This document shows positions 11,626-20,112 of a DNA stretch of 64,000 nucleotides, one piece after another (the first letter of the stretch is position 1; the number at the start of each line of letters is the position of its first letter). The notes under the pieces were generated by a model, which ran no database searches, was not told the DNA's origin, and was given only the letters and a program-made list of their open reading frames with translations. The DNA is from Mesorhizobium amorphae CCNWGS0123 (lineage in GTDB: Bacteria; Pseudomonadota; Alphaproteobacteria; Rhizobiales; Rhizobiaceae). A program made the translations under genes and the position numbers. The stretch spans positions 1,300,001-1,364,000 of the forward strand of contig NZ_CP015318.1 in the NCBI RefSeq assembly GCF_001686985.1. Reading direction: 5' to 3'.

Positions 11626-13008
11626 ATGGACACGCAGCCCGCGCCTTTCGTTCCGCCCGCGCCGAAGCCGCGCACGACGCCGCCGTCGACGCTGGAGATG
11701 ATGCGCATCGTCTACCGCAACCCGCTCGAGCTGTGGGGCGAGCACACCTACAACGAACCCTGGATATCGGTGACCGGCGTTGGCGGACCGTTGGTCGTCG
11801 CCAACGATCCCGGTCTTATCCGCCACGTACTGGTCGACAACGCCAGGAACTACAAGATGGCGACGGTGCGCCAGATGATCCTGCGCCCGATCCTGCGCGA
11901 CGGCCTGCTGACCGCCGAGGGCGAGGTGTGGAAGCGCTCGCGCAAGGCGATGGCACCGGTGTTCACGCCGCGCCACATCTTCGGCTTTGCCCAGCCGATG
12001 CTGAAACGCACGCTGGACTTCGTCAGCCGCTACGAGGCCGGCGGCACCTCCGACATTGCCCACGACATGACGCTGCTCACCTACGATATCCTGGCCGAGA
12101 CGCTGTTTTCCGGCGAGATTTCGGGCGAGCCGGGCAGCTTCGCCAGGGAGATCGACCGGCTGTTCGAGACCATGGGCCGCGTCGATCCGCTCGACCTGCT
12201 GCGCGCGCCCGAATGGCTGCCTCGGCTGACCCGCATCCGTGGCCGCAAGACCATGGCCTATTTCCGCAAGATCGTCACCGACACCGTCCGGATGCGCGAG
12301 GAGCGGTTGAAGCGCGATCCAGATGCCGTGCCGCAGGACTTCCTGACCCTGCTGCTCAAGGCCGAGGAGCCGGATGGGCTGACGCGCGCCGAGGTCGAGG
12401 ACAACATCATCACCTTCATCGGCGCCGGCCACGAGACGACGGCCCGCGCGCTCGGCTGGACGATCTATTGCCTAGCCGAGGCGCCCTGGGAGCGCGAAAA
12501 AGTCGAGCGCGAGATCGACACTGTCTTGGCACGCGAGCCTGACCCGACGAAATGGCTCGACGCCATGCCGCTCACCCGCGCTGCCTTCGAGGAGGCGCTC
12601 AGGCTCTATCCGCCGGCGCCGTCGATCAACCGCGAGCCGATCGAACCGGAGACCTGGAACGAGCTTTACATCCCCAGGCGCGCCGCGGTGCTGGTGATGC
12701 CGTGGGTCGTGCATCGCCACAGAAAGCTGTGGGACAGGCCCGACGCCTTCATGCCGGAACGTTTCCATCCAGGGAATCGTGAAAAAATCGACCGCTTCCA
12801 GTATCTGCCGTTCGGCGCCGGCCCGCGCATCTGCATCGGCGCCAGCTTCGCCATGCAGGAGGCGATCATCGCGCTGGCCATCATGCTGTCGCGTTTCCGC
12901 TTCGACACAACGGCTGAGACGAAGCCCTGGCCGGTGCAGAAGCTGACGACGCAGCCGCAGGGTGGTCTGCCGATGCAGATCACGCCGCGCGTGCCGATAT
13001 TCAAGTGA
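11626..13008 (+). CDS. Cytochrome P450 monooxygenase
   Basis: A 460-residue soluble haem-thiolate monooxygenase. The I-helix oxygen-binding motif GAGHETT is at residues 266-272, the K-helix ExxR is at E323-R326, and the haem-binding loop FGAGPRICIG has the axial ligand Cys403. There is no membrane anchor, as usual for bacterial P450s. The sequence is closer in style to CYP4/CYP102-type fatty-acid hydroxylases than to the shorter CYP105-like class (length, GHETT, PFGAGPR). Electrons would come from separate redox partners; none is adjacent, although fpr lies 10 kb away. The substrate is unknown. A divergent promoter region is shared with the FMN reductase gene. Confidence 0.92.
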   Translation: MDTQPAPFVPPAPKPRTTPPSTLEMMRIVYRNPLELWGEHTYNEPWISVTGVGGPLVVANDPGLIRHVLVDNARNYKMATVRQMILRPILRDGLLTAEGEVWKRSRKAMAPVFTPRHIFGFAQPMLKRTLDFVSRYEAGGTSDIAHDMTLLTYDILAETLFSGEISGEPGSFAREIDRLFETMGRVDPLDLLRAPEWLPRLTRIRGRKTMAYFRKIVTDTVRMREERLKRDPDAVPQDFLTLLLKAEEPDGLTRAEVEDNIITFIGAGHETTARALGWTIYCLAEAPWEREKVEREIDTVLAREPDPTKWLDAMPLTRAAFEEALRLYPPAPSINREPIEPETWNELYIPRRAAVLVMPWVVHRHRKLWDRPDAFMPERFHPGNREKIDRFQYLPFGAGPRICIGASFAMQEAIIALAIMLSRFRFDTTAETKPWPVQKLTTQPQGGLPMQITPRVPIFK

Positions 13009-13083
13009 TGCCGGCCTGCGAAGGAGGGCTTCTCGGCTCGGCCTGACCTGAATCTCAACACACCTACAGGCAGCTACGCTGAA

Positions 13084-14058
13084 TTAAGCAGCCGACTTGC
13101 GCTGGAACTGGCCGGCGGCGCGGAAGCGCCAGAGGTAGCTTGGCAGGATCGTGCCGATCGACTGCGGCTGGATGCCGAGGCCTGCAAGCGTCCTGTTTTC
13201 CCTGGCGGCCGCGTCCGAGACGACGTTGTGCTCGCGCAGTTGCAGCACCTGGTCCTTGGTCAGCATTGGGTTGGGCAGCAGGCCGAGGATCGACGCCTGC
13301 ATGTTCGCCATCCACCATGGCACCGGTATCAAAATCCGCTTGCGCTCGATGACGGTGAGCAGTTCTTCCATGCATTCCTTGAAGGTGAGCACCTGCGGCC
13401 CGCCGAGCTCGTAGATCCGGCCGCCTTCGACCTTGCCTTCGACCGAGCGCGCCACCGCCTCGGCGACATCGCCGACATAGACCGGCTGGAACTTGGTCAG
13501 CCCGCCGCCGAGCAACGGCAGCACCGGCGAATAGCGCGCCATGCCGGCGAAGCGGTTGAAGAAGGCGTCCTCCGGTCCGAAATTGATCGAGGGACGGAAG
13601 ATGACGGCATCCGCGATCGTCTCCAGCACCGCCTTTTCGCCGAGCGCCTTGGTGCGGGCATAGTCCGATTGCGCGTTGAGGTCCGCGCCCAGCGCCGAAA
13701 TATGGGTGAGGCCGGCACCGACCGAGCGCGCGGCTTCGGCGATGGCGCGGGAGCCGAACTCATGCACGGCGGAAAATTTCTGCCGGCCGCTCTCATGCAG
13801 GATGGCGACCAGGTTGATGACATGGTCGGCACCCTGCACGGCACGGTCGACCGACCAGCGCACGCGTACATTGGCCTGCACCGGCTGGATCTGGCCGACA
13901 TTGCCGAGCGGCTGCAGATGGCCGGCGAGATCGGGCCGACGGACGGGTACCCTGATGCGGTAGCCGCGCTTGGCCAGTGCGCGCACGACGTGGCGGCCGA
14001 CAAAACCGGACCCGCCGAAGACGACGACGAGCTTGGGGGTCTGCAGGATTTCGGTCAT
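13084..14058 (-). CDS. Complex I NDUFA9-like NAD(P)-binding protein
   Basis: A 324-residue atypical short-chain dehydrogenase. The Rossmann motif VFGGSGFVGRHVVRAL lies near the N-terminus, followed by an NADH:ubiquinone reductase 39-kDa (NDUFA9)-like pattern including LVAILHESGRQKF, SALGAD and RPSINFGPEDAFFNRF. The classical YxxxK is replaced by YARTKALGE. Members are accessory to respiratory complex I or act as quinone-linked oxidoreductase chaperones; the exact role in bacteria is not settled. I chose the ATG at 14058 because GGAG lies 6 nt upstream; another in-frame start at 14079 lacks this. It is convergent with P450. Confidence 0.85.
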   Translation of the reverse strand: MTEILQTPKLVVVFGGSGFVGRHVVRALAKRGYRIRVPVRRPDLAGHLQPLGNVGQIQPVQANVRVRWSVDRAVQGADHVINLVAILHESGRQKFSAVHEFGSRAIAEAARSVGAGLTHISALGADLNAQSDYARTKALGEKAVLETIADAVIFRPSINFGPEDAFFNRFAGMARYSPVLPLLGGGLTKFQPVYVGDVAEAVARSVEGKVEGGRIYELGGPQVLTFKECMEELLTVIERKRILIPVPWWMANMQASILGLLPNPMLTKDQVLQLREHNVVSDAAARENRTLAGLGIQPQSIGTILPSYLWRFRAAGQFQRKSAA

Positions 14059-14159
14059 GGCTGGCTCCGGCGCTCGCAAGCTTGGCTGAAGCCGCTTCTT
14101 AATCCGTTTCGAGGCAAAGGCAAAGAGCGACCGGAGGTCGCTCGTGACCTTGTTTCAGG

Positions 14160-14287
14160 GCAATTCCAGGAAAAGTGTGAAGCGGTTTTCCGTCCGGAAT
14201 TGCGTCCAAACAAAGAGAGCAATTCCAGGAAAAGCGTGAAGCGGTTTTCCCGGGGAGAAGCGCATGGCGCTTTCCCTTGGGAATTGC
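14160..14287. repeat. Two tandem copies of mosaic repeat module A
   Basis: Copy 1 (14160-14203) and copy 2 (14219-14287) both start GCAATTCCAGGAAAAG and end GGAATTGC, separated by a CAAACAAAGAGA-type linker. Copy 2 is longer and carries the TTTTCCCGGGGAGAAGCGC...GCGC insert that is also present, reversed, at 5386-5456. They occupy the gap between two minus-strand genes (NDUFA9-like and DoxX). Confidence 0.9.
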
Positions 14288-14304
14288 GTCCAGACAGACC
14301 CGCC

Positions 14305-14757
14305 TCAGAACGCCTTGCCGATGCGCGCGTCGACCGAATGGCGGTTACCGCCGCGGATGACGAAGAAGAGCAGGATCGCCGCCCACAGCAGCGACTTTTC
14401 GGCGCCGGAAAAACCTTGGCCGACGGTGATCCAGTGGAACCACACGGTCACCAGAAGCACGAACATCCCGGCGAAGGCAGCCGGGCGGGTAAGCAGGCCG
14501 ATGGCGATGAAAATGCCGCCGAAGAATTCGGTGCAGGAGAGAAGCAGCGACCAGAACGCGCCGGGATAGAAGCCGAGGCCCTCGACCATCTCGGCGGCGC
14601 CGAACGGATCGGTGATCTTCTGCGAGCCATGGATGGTGAGAAACCCGCCGGCGATGACGCGCAGAAGGGTTTCGGCCCCATCATGCAGCGACGAATACAG
14701 GCGGCCAAGCCCTGGAATGATCAGTCTGCCGCGGGAAGCGTCGGTGGTCACGGACAT
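14305..14757 (-). CDS. DoxX family membrane protein
   Basis: A 150-residue integral membrane protein with about four hydrophobic segments (for example GAETLLRVIAGGFLTIHGSQK, FFGGIFIAIGLLTRP, AGMFVLLVTVWF and SLLWAAILLFFVI). It fits the DoxX family, whose members link to thiosulfate oxidation, redox balance or membrane oxidoreductase complexes. I chose the ATG at 14757 because AGGAG stands 5 nt before it; the open frame runs to 14811. The length is normal. The specific role is unknown. Confidence 0.85.
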   Translation of the reverse strand: MSVTTDASRGRLIIPGLGRLYSSLHDGAETLLRVIAGGFLTIHGSQKITDPFGAAEMVEGLGFYPGAFWSLLLSCTEFFGGIFIAIGLLTRPAAFAGMFVLLVTVWFHWITVGQGFSGAEKSLLWAAILLFFVIRGGNRHSVDARIGKAF

Positions 14758-14872
14758 CGTAGCTCCTGTTGTTGTGATGACTCCTCGCAAACGCCCGATG
14801 GCTCCCATCAAGTCAAGTTAACAAAAGTTAACATTCGAAGTCATGTTTAGCATCGCAGAGCACGAAACGCAG

Positions 14873-14896
14873 AAAACCCCGCCGAAGCGGGGTTTT
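14873..14896. terminator. Strong hairpin (AAAACCCCGC-CGAA-GCGGGGTTTT), bidirectional terminator candidate
   Basis: A perfect 10-bp stem with a 4-nt CGAA loop and A/T tails on both sides lies in the 330-bp gap 14758-15087. It could end transcription of the hypothetical gene at 15088-15354 (minus strand) or of an unseen small RNA. The rest of the gap (about 14900-15087) has no convincing coding frame; I see nothing else certain in it. Confidence 0.65.
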
Positions 14897-15087
14897 CCGG
14901 GTGACGTTCGTGCCGAAACCAGGGTCCAACGAGACGGCCTGACCTGAGACGGTATCAGCTTGGCGTGAGACGCCCGCCCCAGCCCTGGACGCATTCCGAC
15001 AGTAGACACCGACCGGGCAAACCCCGACCCGGTCAGGCATTGGTCGCTGCCGCACCGGGAAAGGTTCAACAGGCGTGCTGCGAACAG

Positions 15088-15354
15088 CTATTCTTCGGGT
15101 AGTTTCTCTGGCTCCGAGCGACCACCCGTACTAACCCAGACTTCGCCAGATGCGGAGTTGCCGTCGACCCATTCTTGCCAGTGGCGAGTTAGCCATTCGG
15201 GCGAAATAGCGACCTTGTTTTGGACTCGCGCTTCCATCGGAAAAATCACGAGTACATTGCCTGCGCCGGAGCCACAATCGCGAACAAGACCCAAGCCTGA
15301 CGCCTCATGCGTTGCAAAGAGCAGATAGTCGAGGATTTCTTCTCTGGGTTCCAT
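15088..15354 (-). CDS. Hypothetical protein, possibly 5'-truncated
   Basis: The segment from an ATG at 15354 gives 88 residues, ending SEPEKLPEE. The same frame is open and protein-like upstream (PFRPDKLDWVFGNDLDQL and on) to about 15472, where it meets the stop of the Ldh-family gene, but no ATG or strong ribosome site is present there. This suggests either a TTG/CTG-started gene of about 125 residues or a 3' remnant of a longer gene. Its base composition is more AT-rich than its neighbours, hinting at a different origin. I do not recognise the family. The mix of short charged segments resembles small immunity-type proteins, but that is only an impression. Confidence 0.45.
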   Translation of the reverse strand: MEPREEILDYLLFATHEASGLGLVRDCGSGAGNVLVIFPMEARVQNKVAISPEWLTRHWQEWVDGNSASGEVWVSTGGRSEPEKLPEE

Positions 15355-15467
15355 CCTGCGATATCGAAGCAGCGATCCACGAAAAATGGGCTGATCGTCT
15401 CGCAAATCTTGCAGTTGGTCCAGATCATTTCCGAAAACCCAGTCGAGCTTGTCAGGTCGGAACGGCT

Positions 15468-16469
15468 TCAGGCCGAGTAGCGCTCGGCGAATTCGGAAAT
15501 GCGCTGCACCACCGCCTTGGGCGCGTTTATGCCCCGCGCTTGCGCCTTCTCCGCCGCCTCGGCCCGGGCGCGTCCCGGCACGTGCACGCCGTAGCGCCGC
15601 CGCAGCCGGTCGAGCTGGTCTCTCATGCGCTGCTCGAAATCCGGATCGAGCAGCTTCGGCTCGACGGCAAGCACGAACAGGCCGGTTCCCGGGCTGTCCG
15701 GCCCGCCGCTGAACCAGGGTGCGTCGAGCGACCAGTTGGCGCCGGACAGGCCGGCCGCCAGCACCTCGACCATCAGCGCGATGTTGGCGCCGCGCTGGCC
15801 GCCGAAGGCAAGCATTGCGCCCTTCATGGCCGCCGCCGCATCGGTGGTCGGGTTGCCGCTGGCGTCCAACGCCCAGCCTTCGGGGATCTTCCTGCCGTCC
15901 TCGGCCGCCTTGCGGATGTTGACAAAGGCAGTAGCGCTCGACGACTGGTCGATGACCAAGGGCGATCCGTCGGCGGCGGGCGCGGCAAACGACATCGGGT
16001 TGGTGCAGTAGACTGGCTTGACCGAGCCTGAACCGGCAAGCACCGCCGGCCCGTTGGTGGCGGCGAAGGAGACCAGCCCTTGCTGGGCCAGCCGTCCGGT
16101 GAAATAGCCGAGCGCGCCGCATGTATAGGCGTTCTTCTGCGAGAAGATCGAGACGCCGAACAGTTTTGCGGCCTTGGCGAGATCGTCGATCGTGCGGTCG
16201 AATCCGGTATGGGCGAGGCCGCCGCGCGCATCGGAAAGGTAGACGGCGAGCGCCGGCCTCGTGATGACGGGATCGGCATTGCCGTCGATGCGGCCGGCTT
16301 CGATCGCTTCCAGATAGTCGATGAAATGCGTCAGCCCGACGGAGGTCAGCCCTTCTGCCTCGGCCGCGACGATCGAAGCGGCGAGCGACTGTGCGTTCTC
16401 CTCGTTGGCGCCGGCGCCCAACGCCGCCATCCGGCACAATCCGGTTGCCTGCTCGAGACTGAGTTGCAT
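15468..16469 (-). CDS. Ldh family oxidoreductase (malate/L-lactate dehydrogenase or cyclic imine reductase type)
   Basis: A 333-residue NAD(P)H-dependent enzyme of the Ldh2/DpkA family, whose members reduce keto acids or cyclic imines such as delta1-piperideine-2-carboxylate and delta1-pyrroline-2-carboxylate. Family marks include LTSVGLTHF (the invariant active-site His), the NPMSFAAP segment with its cofactor-binding context, and IDQSSSATAFVNIRKA with the GxxIPEGWALD loop. It lies at the end of an amino-acid ABC transporter operon on the minus strand, which favours an amino-acid-related imine substrate over malate. The ATG start at 16469 gives the standard N-terminus. Confidence 0.82.
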   Translation of the reverse strand: MQLSLEQATGLCRMAALGAGANEENAQSLAASIVAAEAEGLTSVGLTHFIDYLEAIEAGRIDGNADPVITRPALAVYLSDARGGLAHTGFDRTIDDLAKAAKLFGVSIFSQKNAYTCGALGYFTGRLAQQGLVSFAATNGPAVLAGSGSVKPVYCTNPMSFAAPAADGSPLVIDQSSSATAFVNIRKAAEDGRKIPEGWALDASGNPTTDAAAAMKGAMLAFGGQRGANIALMVEVLAAGLSGANWSLDAPWFSGGPDSPGTGLFVLAVEPKLLDPDFEQRMRDQLDRLRRRYGVHVPGRARAEAAEKAQARGINAPKAVVQRISEFAERYSA

Positions 16470-16481
16470 GGCGATGAATCC

Positions 16482-16561
16482 TAAGTGAGTAGGGAGTAGT
16501 CAGTAGTGAAAACGAGTCGGCGAATGGCCGACTACACCCTTTTCGCTACTCACCACTCACT
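16482..16561. repeat. Imperfect inverted repeat between permease and Ldh genes
   Basis: The left arm AGTGAGTAGGGAGTAGTCAGTAG and the right arm CTACTCACCACTCACTAA (complement order) form a long imperfect hairpin in the 90-bp space between two minus-strand genes of one operon. The stem could act as a processing or attenuation site reducing expression of the last gene. It does not match the other repeat families in the window. Confidence 0.5.
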
Positions 16562-17372
16562 AACCAATCTTGTTCGGGATCCGCGCTTCGATCCGGCTGA
16601 AGGCGAAGACGAGAATGCCGGTGATCGCCATATAGATCAACGCCAGCAGCAGCAAGGGTTCATAGGTGAGGTAGGTGTCCTGTCGCACCTTGGAGGAGAC
16701 GGCGAAGATGTCGATGACGCTGATCGTCGCCACCAGCGGCGTTGACTTCAATTGCAGGACGGTTTCGCCGGTCAGGGTTGGCAGCGCCCGGTAGATGGCC
16801 TGCGGCAGCCAGATGCGCCGGAAAATCTTCCAGCGGCTCATGCCGAACGCACGGGCAGCCTCGAGCTGGCCCTTCGGCACGCCGGCGAAGGCCCCCCGCA
16901 TCACCTCGCCCTCATAGCCGGCGAAGGACAGTGTCAGCGCCAGGACGCCATAGGGCCAGGCCTGGCGGAGATAGGGCCACATCCAGGACTCGCGGATCCA
17001 GGGGTACTGCGGAAACAGCGAGCCCAGCCCGTAATAGAGCAGCCAGAGCTGGATCAGCAGCGGCGTTCCCCGGATCACGGTGCAGAAGGCCTTGGCGGGG
17101 GCGGAAAACCAGAACGGGCCGGCGGCCTGCGCCAGCCCGAGCGGCACGGCAAGCAGGAAGCCCAGGAAGCAGGTGACGGCCAGGATCCACAGCGACCGCC
17201 AGATGCCCAGCAATCCCATTTCGTAATATTGCGGCAGCCAGTCCCAGCGCATGAAGAAGGCGGCGCCGAGGACCAGCGCCAGCGCTATCAGGATCAGCAC
17301 GATGCGATGCGGCTGCAGCCACAGCGACGTGCGCGCGGCAACGTTGATGACGGTCGCTTCGCCGGCCATCAA
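16560..17372 (-). CDS. Polar amino-acid ABC transporter permease (HisM/ArtM type)
   Basis: A 270-residue inner-membrane permease with several hydrophobic helices. The EAA loop, GQLEAARAFGMSRWKIFRRIWLP, is where the ATPase docks, and the family signature VIRGTPLLIQLW is present. Its ATG overlaps the stop of the partner permease gene by 4 bp (ATGA), so the two are translationally coupled. With the partner it forms the channel of a polar amino-acid importer. Confidence 0.92.
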   Translation of the reverse strand: MMAGEATVINVAARTSLWLQPHRIVLILIALALVLGAAFFMRWDWLPQYYEMGLLGIWRSLWILAVTCFLGFLLAVPLGLAQAAGPFWFSAPAKAFCTVIRGTPLLIQLWLLYYGLGSLFPQYPWIRESWMWPYLRQAWPYGVLALTLSFAGYEGEVMRGAFAGVPKGQLEAARAFGMSRWKIFRRIWLPQAIYRALPTLTGETVLQLKSTPLVATISVIDIFAVSSKVRQDTYLTYEPLLLLALIYMAITGILVFAFSRIEARIPNKIG

Positions 17373-18202
17373 CGCGCCTCCTTGATCGAAGGCATGCCGC
17401 GCCGCGACCAGGCCTCGATGCGACCGAGGATCAGGTTGGAAAACAGCGACAGCATGAGATAGAGCGCGCCCGCCGCGACATAGAAGGTGAAATAGGCCTT
17501 GGTGACGCCCGCCGCCTGCCGCGTTGCCAGCGCCAGTTCGAAAAAGCCGACGACTGCCAGCAGGGCGGTGTCCTTGGTGGCGATCAGCCAGAGATTGGCA
17601 AGGCCGGGTATGGCGAAAGGCAGCATCGCAGGCAGCGTGATGCGCCTGAGAAGAAGGCCGGGAGACATGCCATATGCGCGCGCAGCTTCAATTTGTCCTT
17701 GCGGAATGGCAAGGATCGCGCCGCGGATGACCTCGGTCGAATAGGCGCCCTGGACAAAGCCCAGCACGGCAATACCGGCCGCAAGCCCGCTGATGTCGAT
17801 ACGCTGATAGCCCATCGCCGTCAGCAGCTGGTTTATCAGGTCGGTGCCGGCGTAGTAGAGCAGCAGGATCAGCACAAGTTCCGGCACGGCACGCACCACG
17901 GTCGTGTAGACGGCAAGGAGATCGCGCACCACCGGGCCGCCATAGAGCTTGCCATAGGCGCCGCACGTACCGATCAGCAGACCGACGCACGTTGCGCCGA
18001 CCGCGATCTCTATCGAATGAAGCAGACCGAGCAACAGAGTCCCGCCCCAGCCGGGCGGCACGGGCGAGAGAAGCTCGATGATGCCGGCCGCCGAGGCCGG
18101 AAGAAGTGCTTCGATCAGCTTCGCCCCCAAATGGCTGGCGCCAGGACTGCTGGAGGTTTCCGCCAGCAGCAAGCTTGCATGGACAGGTCTCGACGAAACC
18201 AT
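17369..18202 (-). CDS. Polar amino-acid ABC transporter permease (HisQ/ArtQ type)
   Basis: A 277-residue inner-membrane permease. It has the His/Glu/Gln/Arg/opine TM-region signature VVRAVPELVLILLLYY and the EAA loop GQIEAARAYGMSPGLLLRRITLP. The N-terminal stretch before the first helix is longer than usual, so a downstream start is possible, though none has a clearly better ribosome site. Gene order is ATPase, binding protein, HisQ-type and HisM-type permease, as in arginine, histidine or opine importers. Confidence 0.9.
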   Translation of the reverse strand: MVSSRPVHASLLLAETSSSPGASHLGAKLIEALLPASAAGIIELLSPVPPGWGGTLLLGLLHSIEIAVGATCVGLLIGTCGAYGKLYGGPVVRDLLAVYTTVVRAVPELVLILLLYYAGTDLINQLLTAMGYQRIDISGLAAGIAVLGFVQGAYSTEVIRGAILAIPQGQIEAARAYGMSPGLLLRRITLPAMLPFAIPGLANLWLIATKDTALLAVVGFFELALATRQAAGVTKAYFTFYVAAGALYLMLSLFSNLILGRIEAWSRRGMPSIKEAR

Positions 18203-18249
18203 GCGGAGTGGGGAGCACTCCGCATGGTCATTCGTTCAACTGCGCGCCG

Positions 18250-19047
18250 TCAGTTCGACTGGCTGTCTTCGCCGTAGATGTCGAAATCGAAGTATTTCTT
18301 CGAGATCTCTTCATACTTGCCGTTGGCGCGGATCGCCTTGATGCCGGCGTTGATCTTGTCCTTCAGCTCGGTGTCTTCCTTGCGGATGCCGGCGCCGACG
18401 CCGGGTCCGAGAACTTCGAGGTCCGGAGCCACCATGCCCTTCAGGTCGCAGCACCCCTTGCCCTGGTCGGACTTGAGGAACTCGCCGAGTGCGATCGAAT
18501 CGGCCTGCACCGCGTCGACACGGCCGGCAGCGAGGTCCTGGTTGGCCTCGTCCTGGGTCTGGTATTCCTTGATTTCGGCAGCCGTGGCGCCGAAGTGCTT
18601 CTTGGCGTAGACGGCATGCACGGTCGACACCTGCACCCCGATGATCTTGCCCTTGAGGTCATCCGGTGTGGCGCCGAATTTCTGGTCCTTCGGCCCGATG
18701 ATGGCGGTCGGTGTGTTGTAATACTTGTCGGAGAAGTCGATCGTCTTCTTGCGCTCGTCGGTGATCGACATCGAGGCGGCGATGACGTCGATCTTCTTGG
18801 TCGTCAGCGCCGGAATGATGCCGTCCCAGCCGACGGGGGTGATGACACACTCAAGTTTTTCTTCAGCGCAGACGGCGTCGATGAAATCGATCTCCCAGCC
18901 GACCCATTTGCCCGAGGCGTCCGGTGAGGCGAAGGGCGGATAGGGTTCGGCGGCGACGCCGATCTTGACCGGATCGGCCTTGGCCACGCCCATGGCGGCG
19001 ACGCCGAGCAGCAGCGCTGCGGCGAATGTCTTCAGAACAGTCTTCAT
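18250..19047 (-). CDS. Periplasmic amino-acid binding protein (SBP family 3)
   Basis: A 265-residue solute-binding protein. A signal peptide covers about residues 1-24 (ends GVAKA). The mature part begins with the family 3 pattern VKIGVAAEPYPPF, followed by GWEIDFIDAVC and the MSITDERKKTIDFS signature, where the Arg binds the ligand carboxylate. Two nearby cysteines (GKGCCDLKG) are typical of lysine/arginine/ornithine-type binding proteins. It delivers an amino acid, probably basic or a derivative, to the permeases encoded downstream. Confidence 0.92.
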   Translation of the reverse strand: MKTVLKTFAAALLLGVAAMGVAKADPVKIGVAAEPYPPFASPDASGKWVGWEIDFIDAVCAEEKLECVITPVGWDGIIPALTTKKIDVIAASMSITDERKKTIDFSDKYYNTPTAIIGPKDQKFGATPDDLKGKIIGVQVSTVHAVYAKKHFGATAAEIKEYQTQDEANQDLAAGRVDAVQADSIALGEFLKSDQGKGCCDLKGMVAPDLEVLGPGVGAGIRKEDTELKDKINAGIKAIRANGKYEEISKKYFDFDIYGEDSQSN

Positions 19048-19104
19048 GTCAGAACTCCCAGTTTGTTGTTGGTTCCCGGTTCTTCGCCCGCTTTCGGTCT
19101 GGAT

Positions 19105-19953
19105 CTAGCCGATGTTGCGGATGAATTGCTTGAGCCTTTCGGATTTGGGCGCACCGAAGATCTGCTCCGGTGGTCCTTCTTCCTCGACCAGCCCGTTGTA
19201 GAGGTAGACGACATGCGTCGCGACCTCGCGGGCAAACTTCATCTCATGAGTGACCAGCACCATGGTGCGGCCTTCGCGCGCCAGGTCGCCGATCACCTTC
19301 AGCACCTCGCCGACCAGTTCCGGGTCGAGTGCCGAGGTCGGTTCGTCGAACAGCATGACGCGCGGATTGATCGCCAATGCGCGGGCGATCGCAGCCCGCT
19401 GCTGCTGGCCCCCAGACAGATAGGCCGGATAGACGTCGCGCTTTTCGGCGAGGCCAACGCGAGCAAGCAGCTTTTCGGCCTGGGCGATCGCCTCGTCACG
19501 CTTGACGCCAAGCACGTGCACTGGAACCTCGATGACGTTCTCAATCAGCGTCATGTGACTCCACAGGTTGAAGTTCTGGAACACCATGCCGAGCTTGGAG
19601 CGGATGCGTTCGATCTGCCTGCGGTCGGCGGGAACGGTGTGGCCGTGGCTGTCGGCCTTCAGCTTGATCTCCTCGCCATTGACGCGGATGATGCCGCTGG
19701 TCGGATTTTCCAGGCAGTTGATGCAGCGCAGCAGCGTCGACTTGCCGGAGCCTGAGCCGCCGATGATGGCGATGACCTCGCCGTCGCGCGCCGACAGCGA
19801 GACGCCCTTCAGCACATGCAGTTGGCCGAATTTCTTGTGCAGGTTCTCGACATGGATGGCTTCGGCGGCGCCGTCCTGCGCCGTATGTTTCAGTGCGGGA
19901 GCCGTAGCCGACGCCATTACGCTTTCGGTGCTCCGCGGAGCCGCCGGACCCAT
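19105..19953 (-). CDS. Polar amino-acid ABC transporter ATP-binding protein (HisP type)
   Basis: A 282-residue ATPase with Walker A GGSGSGKST, Q-loop MVFQNFNLWSHMT, signature LSGGQQQR, Walker B VMLFDEPTSALD and H-loop VTHEM. The insert between Walker A and the Q-loop (GEEIKLKADSHG region) is typical of HisP/ArtP proteins. An in-frame ATG at 19917 would give a shorter, more usual N-terminus; ribosome sites do not settle the choice. It is the first gene of the operon and is divergent from the dimethylargininase-like gene, with about 160 bp shared upstream. Confidence 0.92.
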   Translation of the reverse strand: MGPAAPRSTESVMASATAPALKHTAQDGAAEAIHVENLHKKFGQLHVLKGVSLSARDGEVIAIIGGSGSGKSTLLRCINCLENPTSGIIRVNGEEIKLKADSHGHTVPADRRQIERIRSKLGMVFQNFNLWSHMTLIENVIEVPVHVLGVKRDEAIAQAEKLLARVGLAEKRDVYPAYLSGGQQQRAAIARALAINPRVMLFDEPTSALDPELVGEVLKVIGDLAREGRTMVLVTHEMKFAREVATHVVYLYNGLVEEEGPPEQIFGAPKSERLKQFIRNIG

Positions 19954-20112
19954 CGCTGCTGCAATCGTTTACCCATTACCCGTCGCAAAACAGAACTTCC
20001 CTGTCGCAAGATGGACTGTTCCGCTTGCCTCCGTCAACCACGGTTTTTGGACCATTGATCACAGCCTGTTGTGGTGGTTAGTGGCGGCAACGGACGTTTT
20101 AGGGAGAAGTTG

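Noticed and set aside
14818..15069. Small minus-strand frame of 83 codons
   Set aside because: It runs through the terminator hairpin and has no recognisable protein features.
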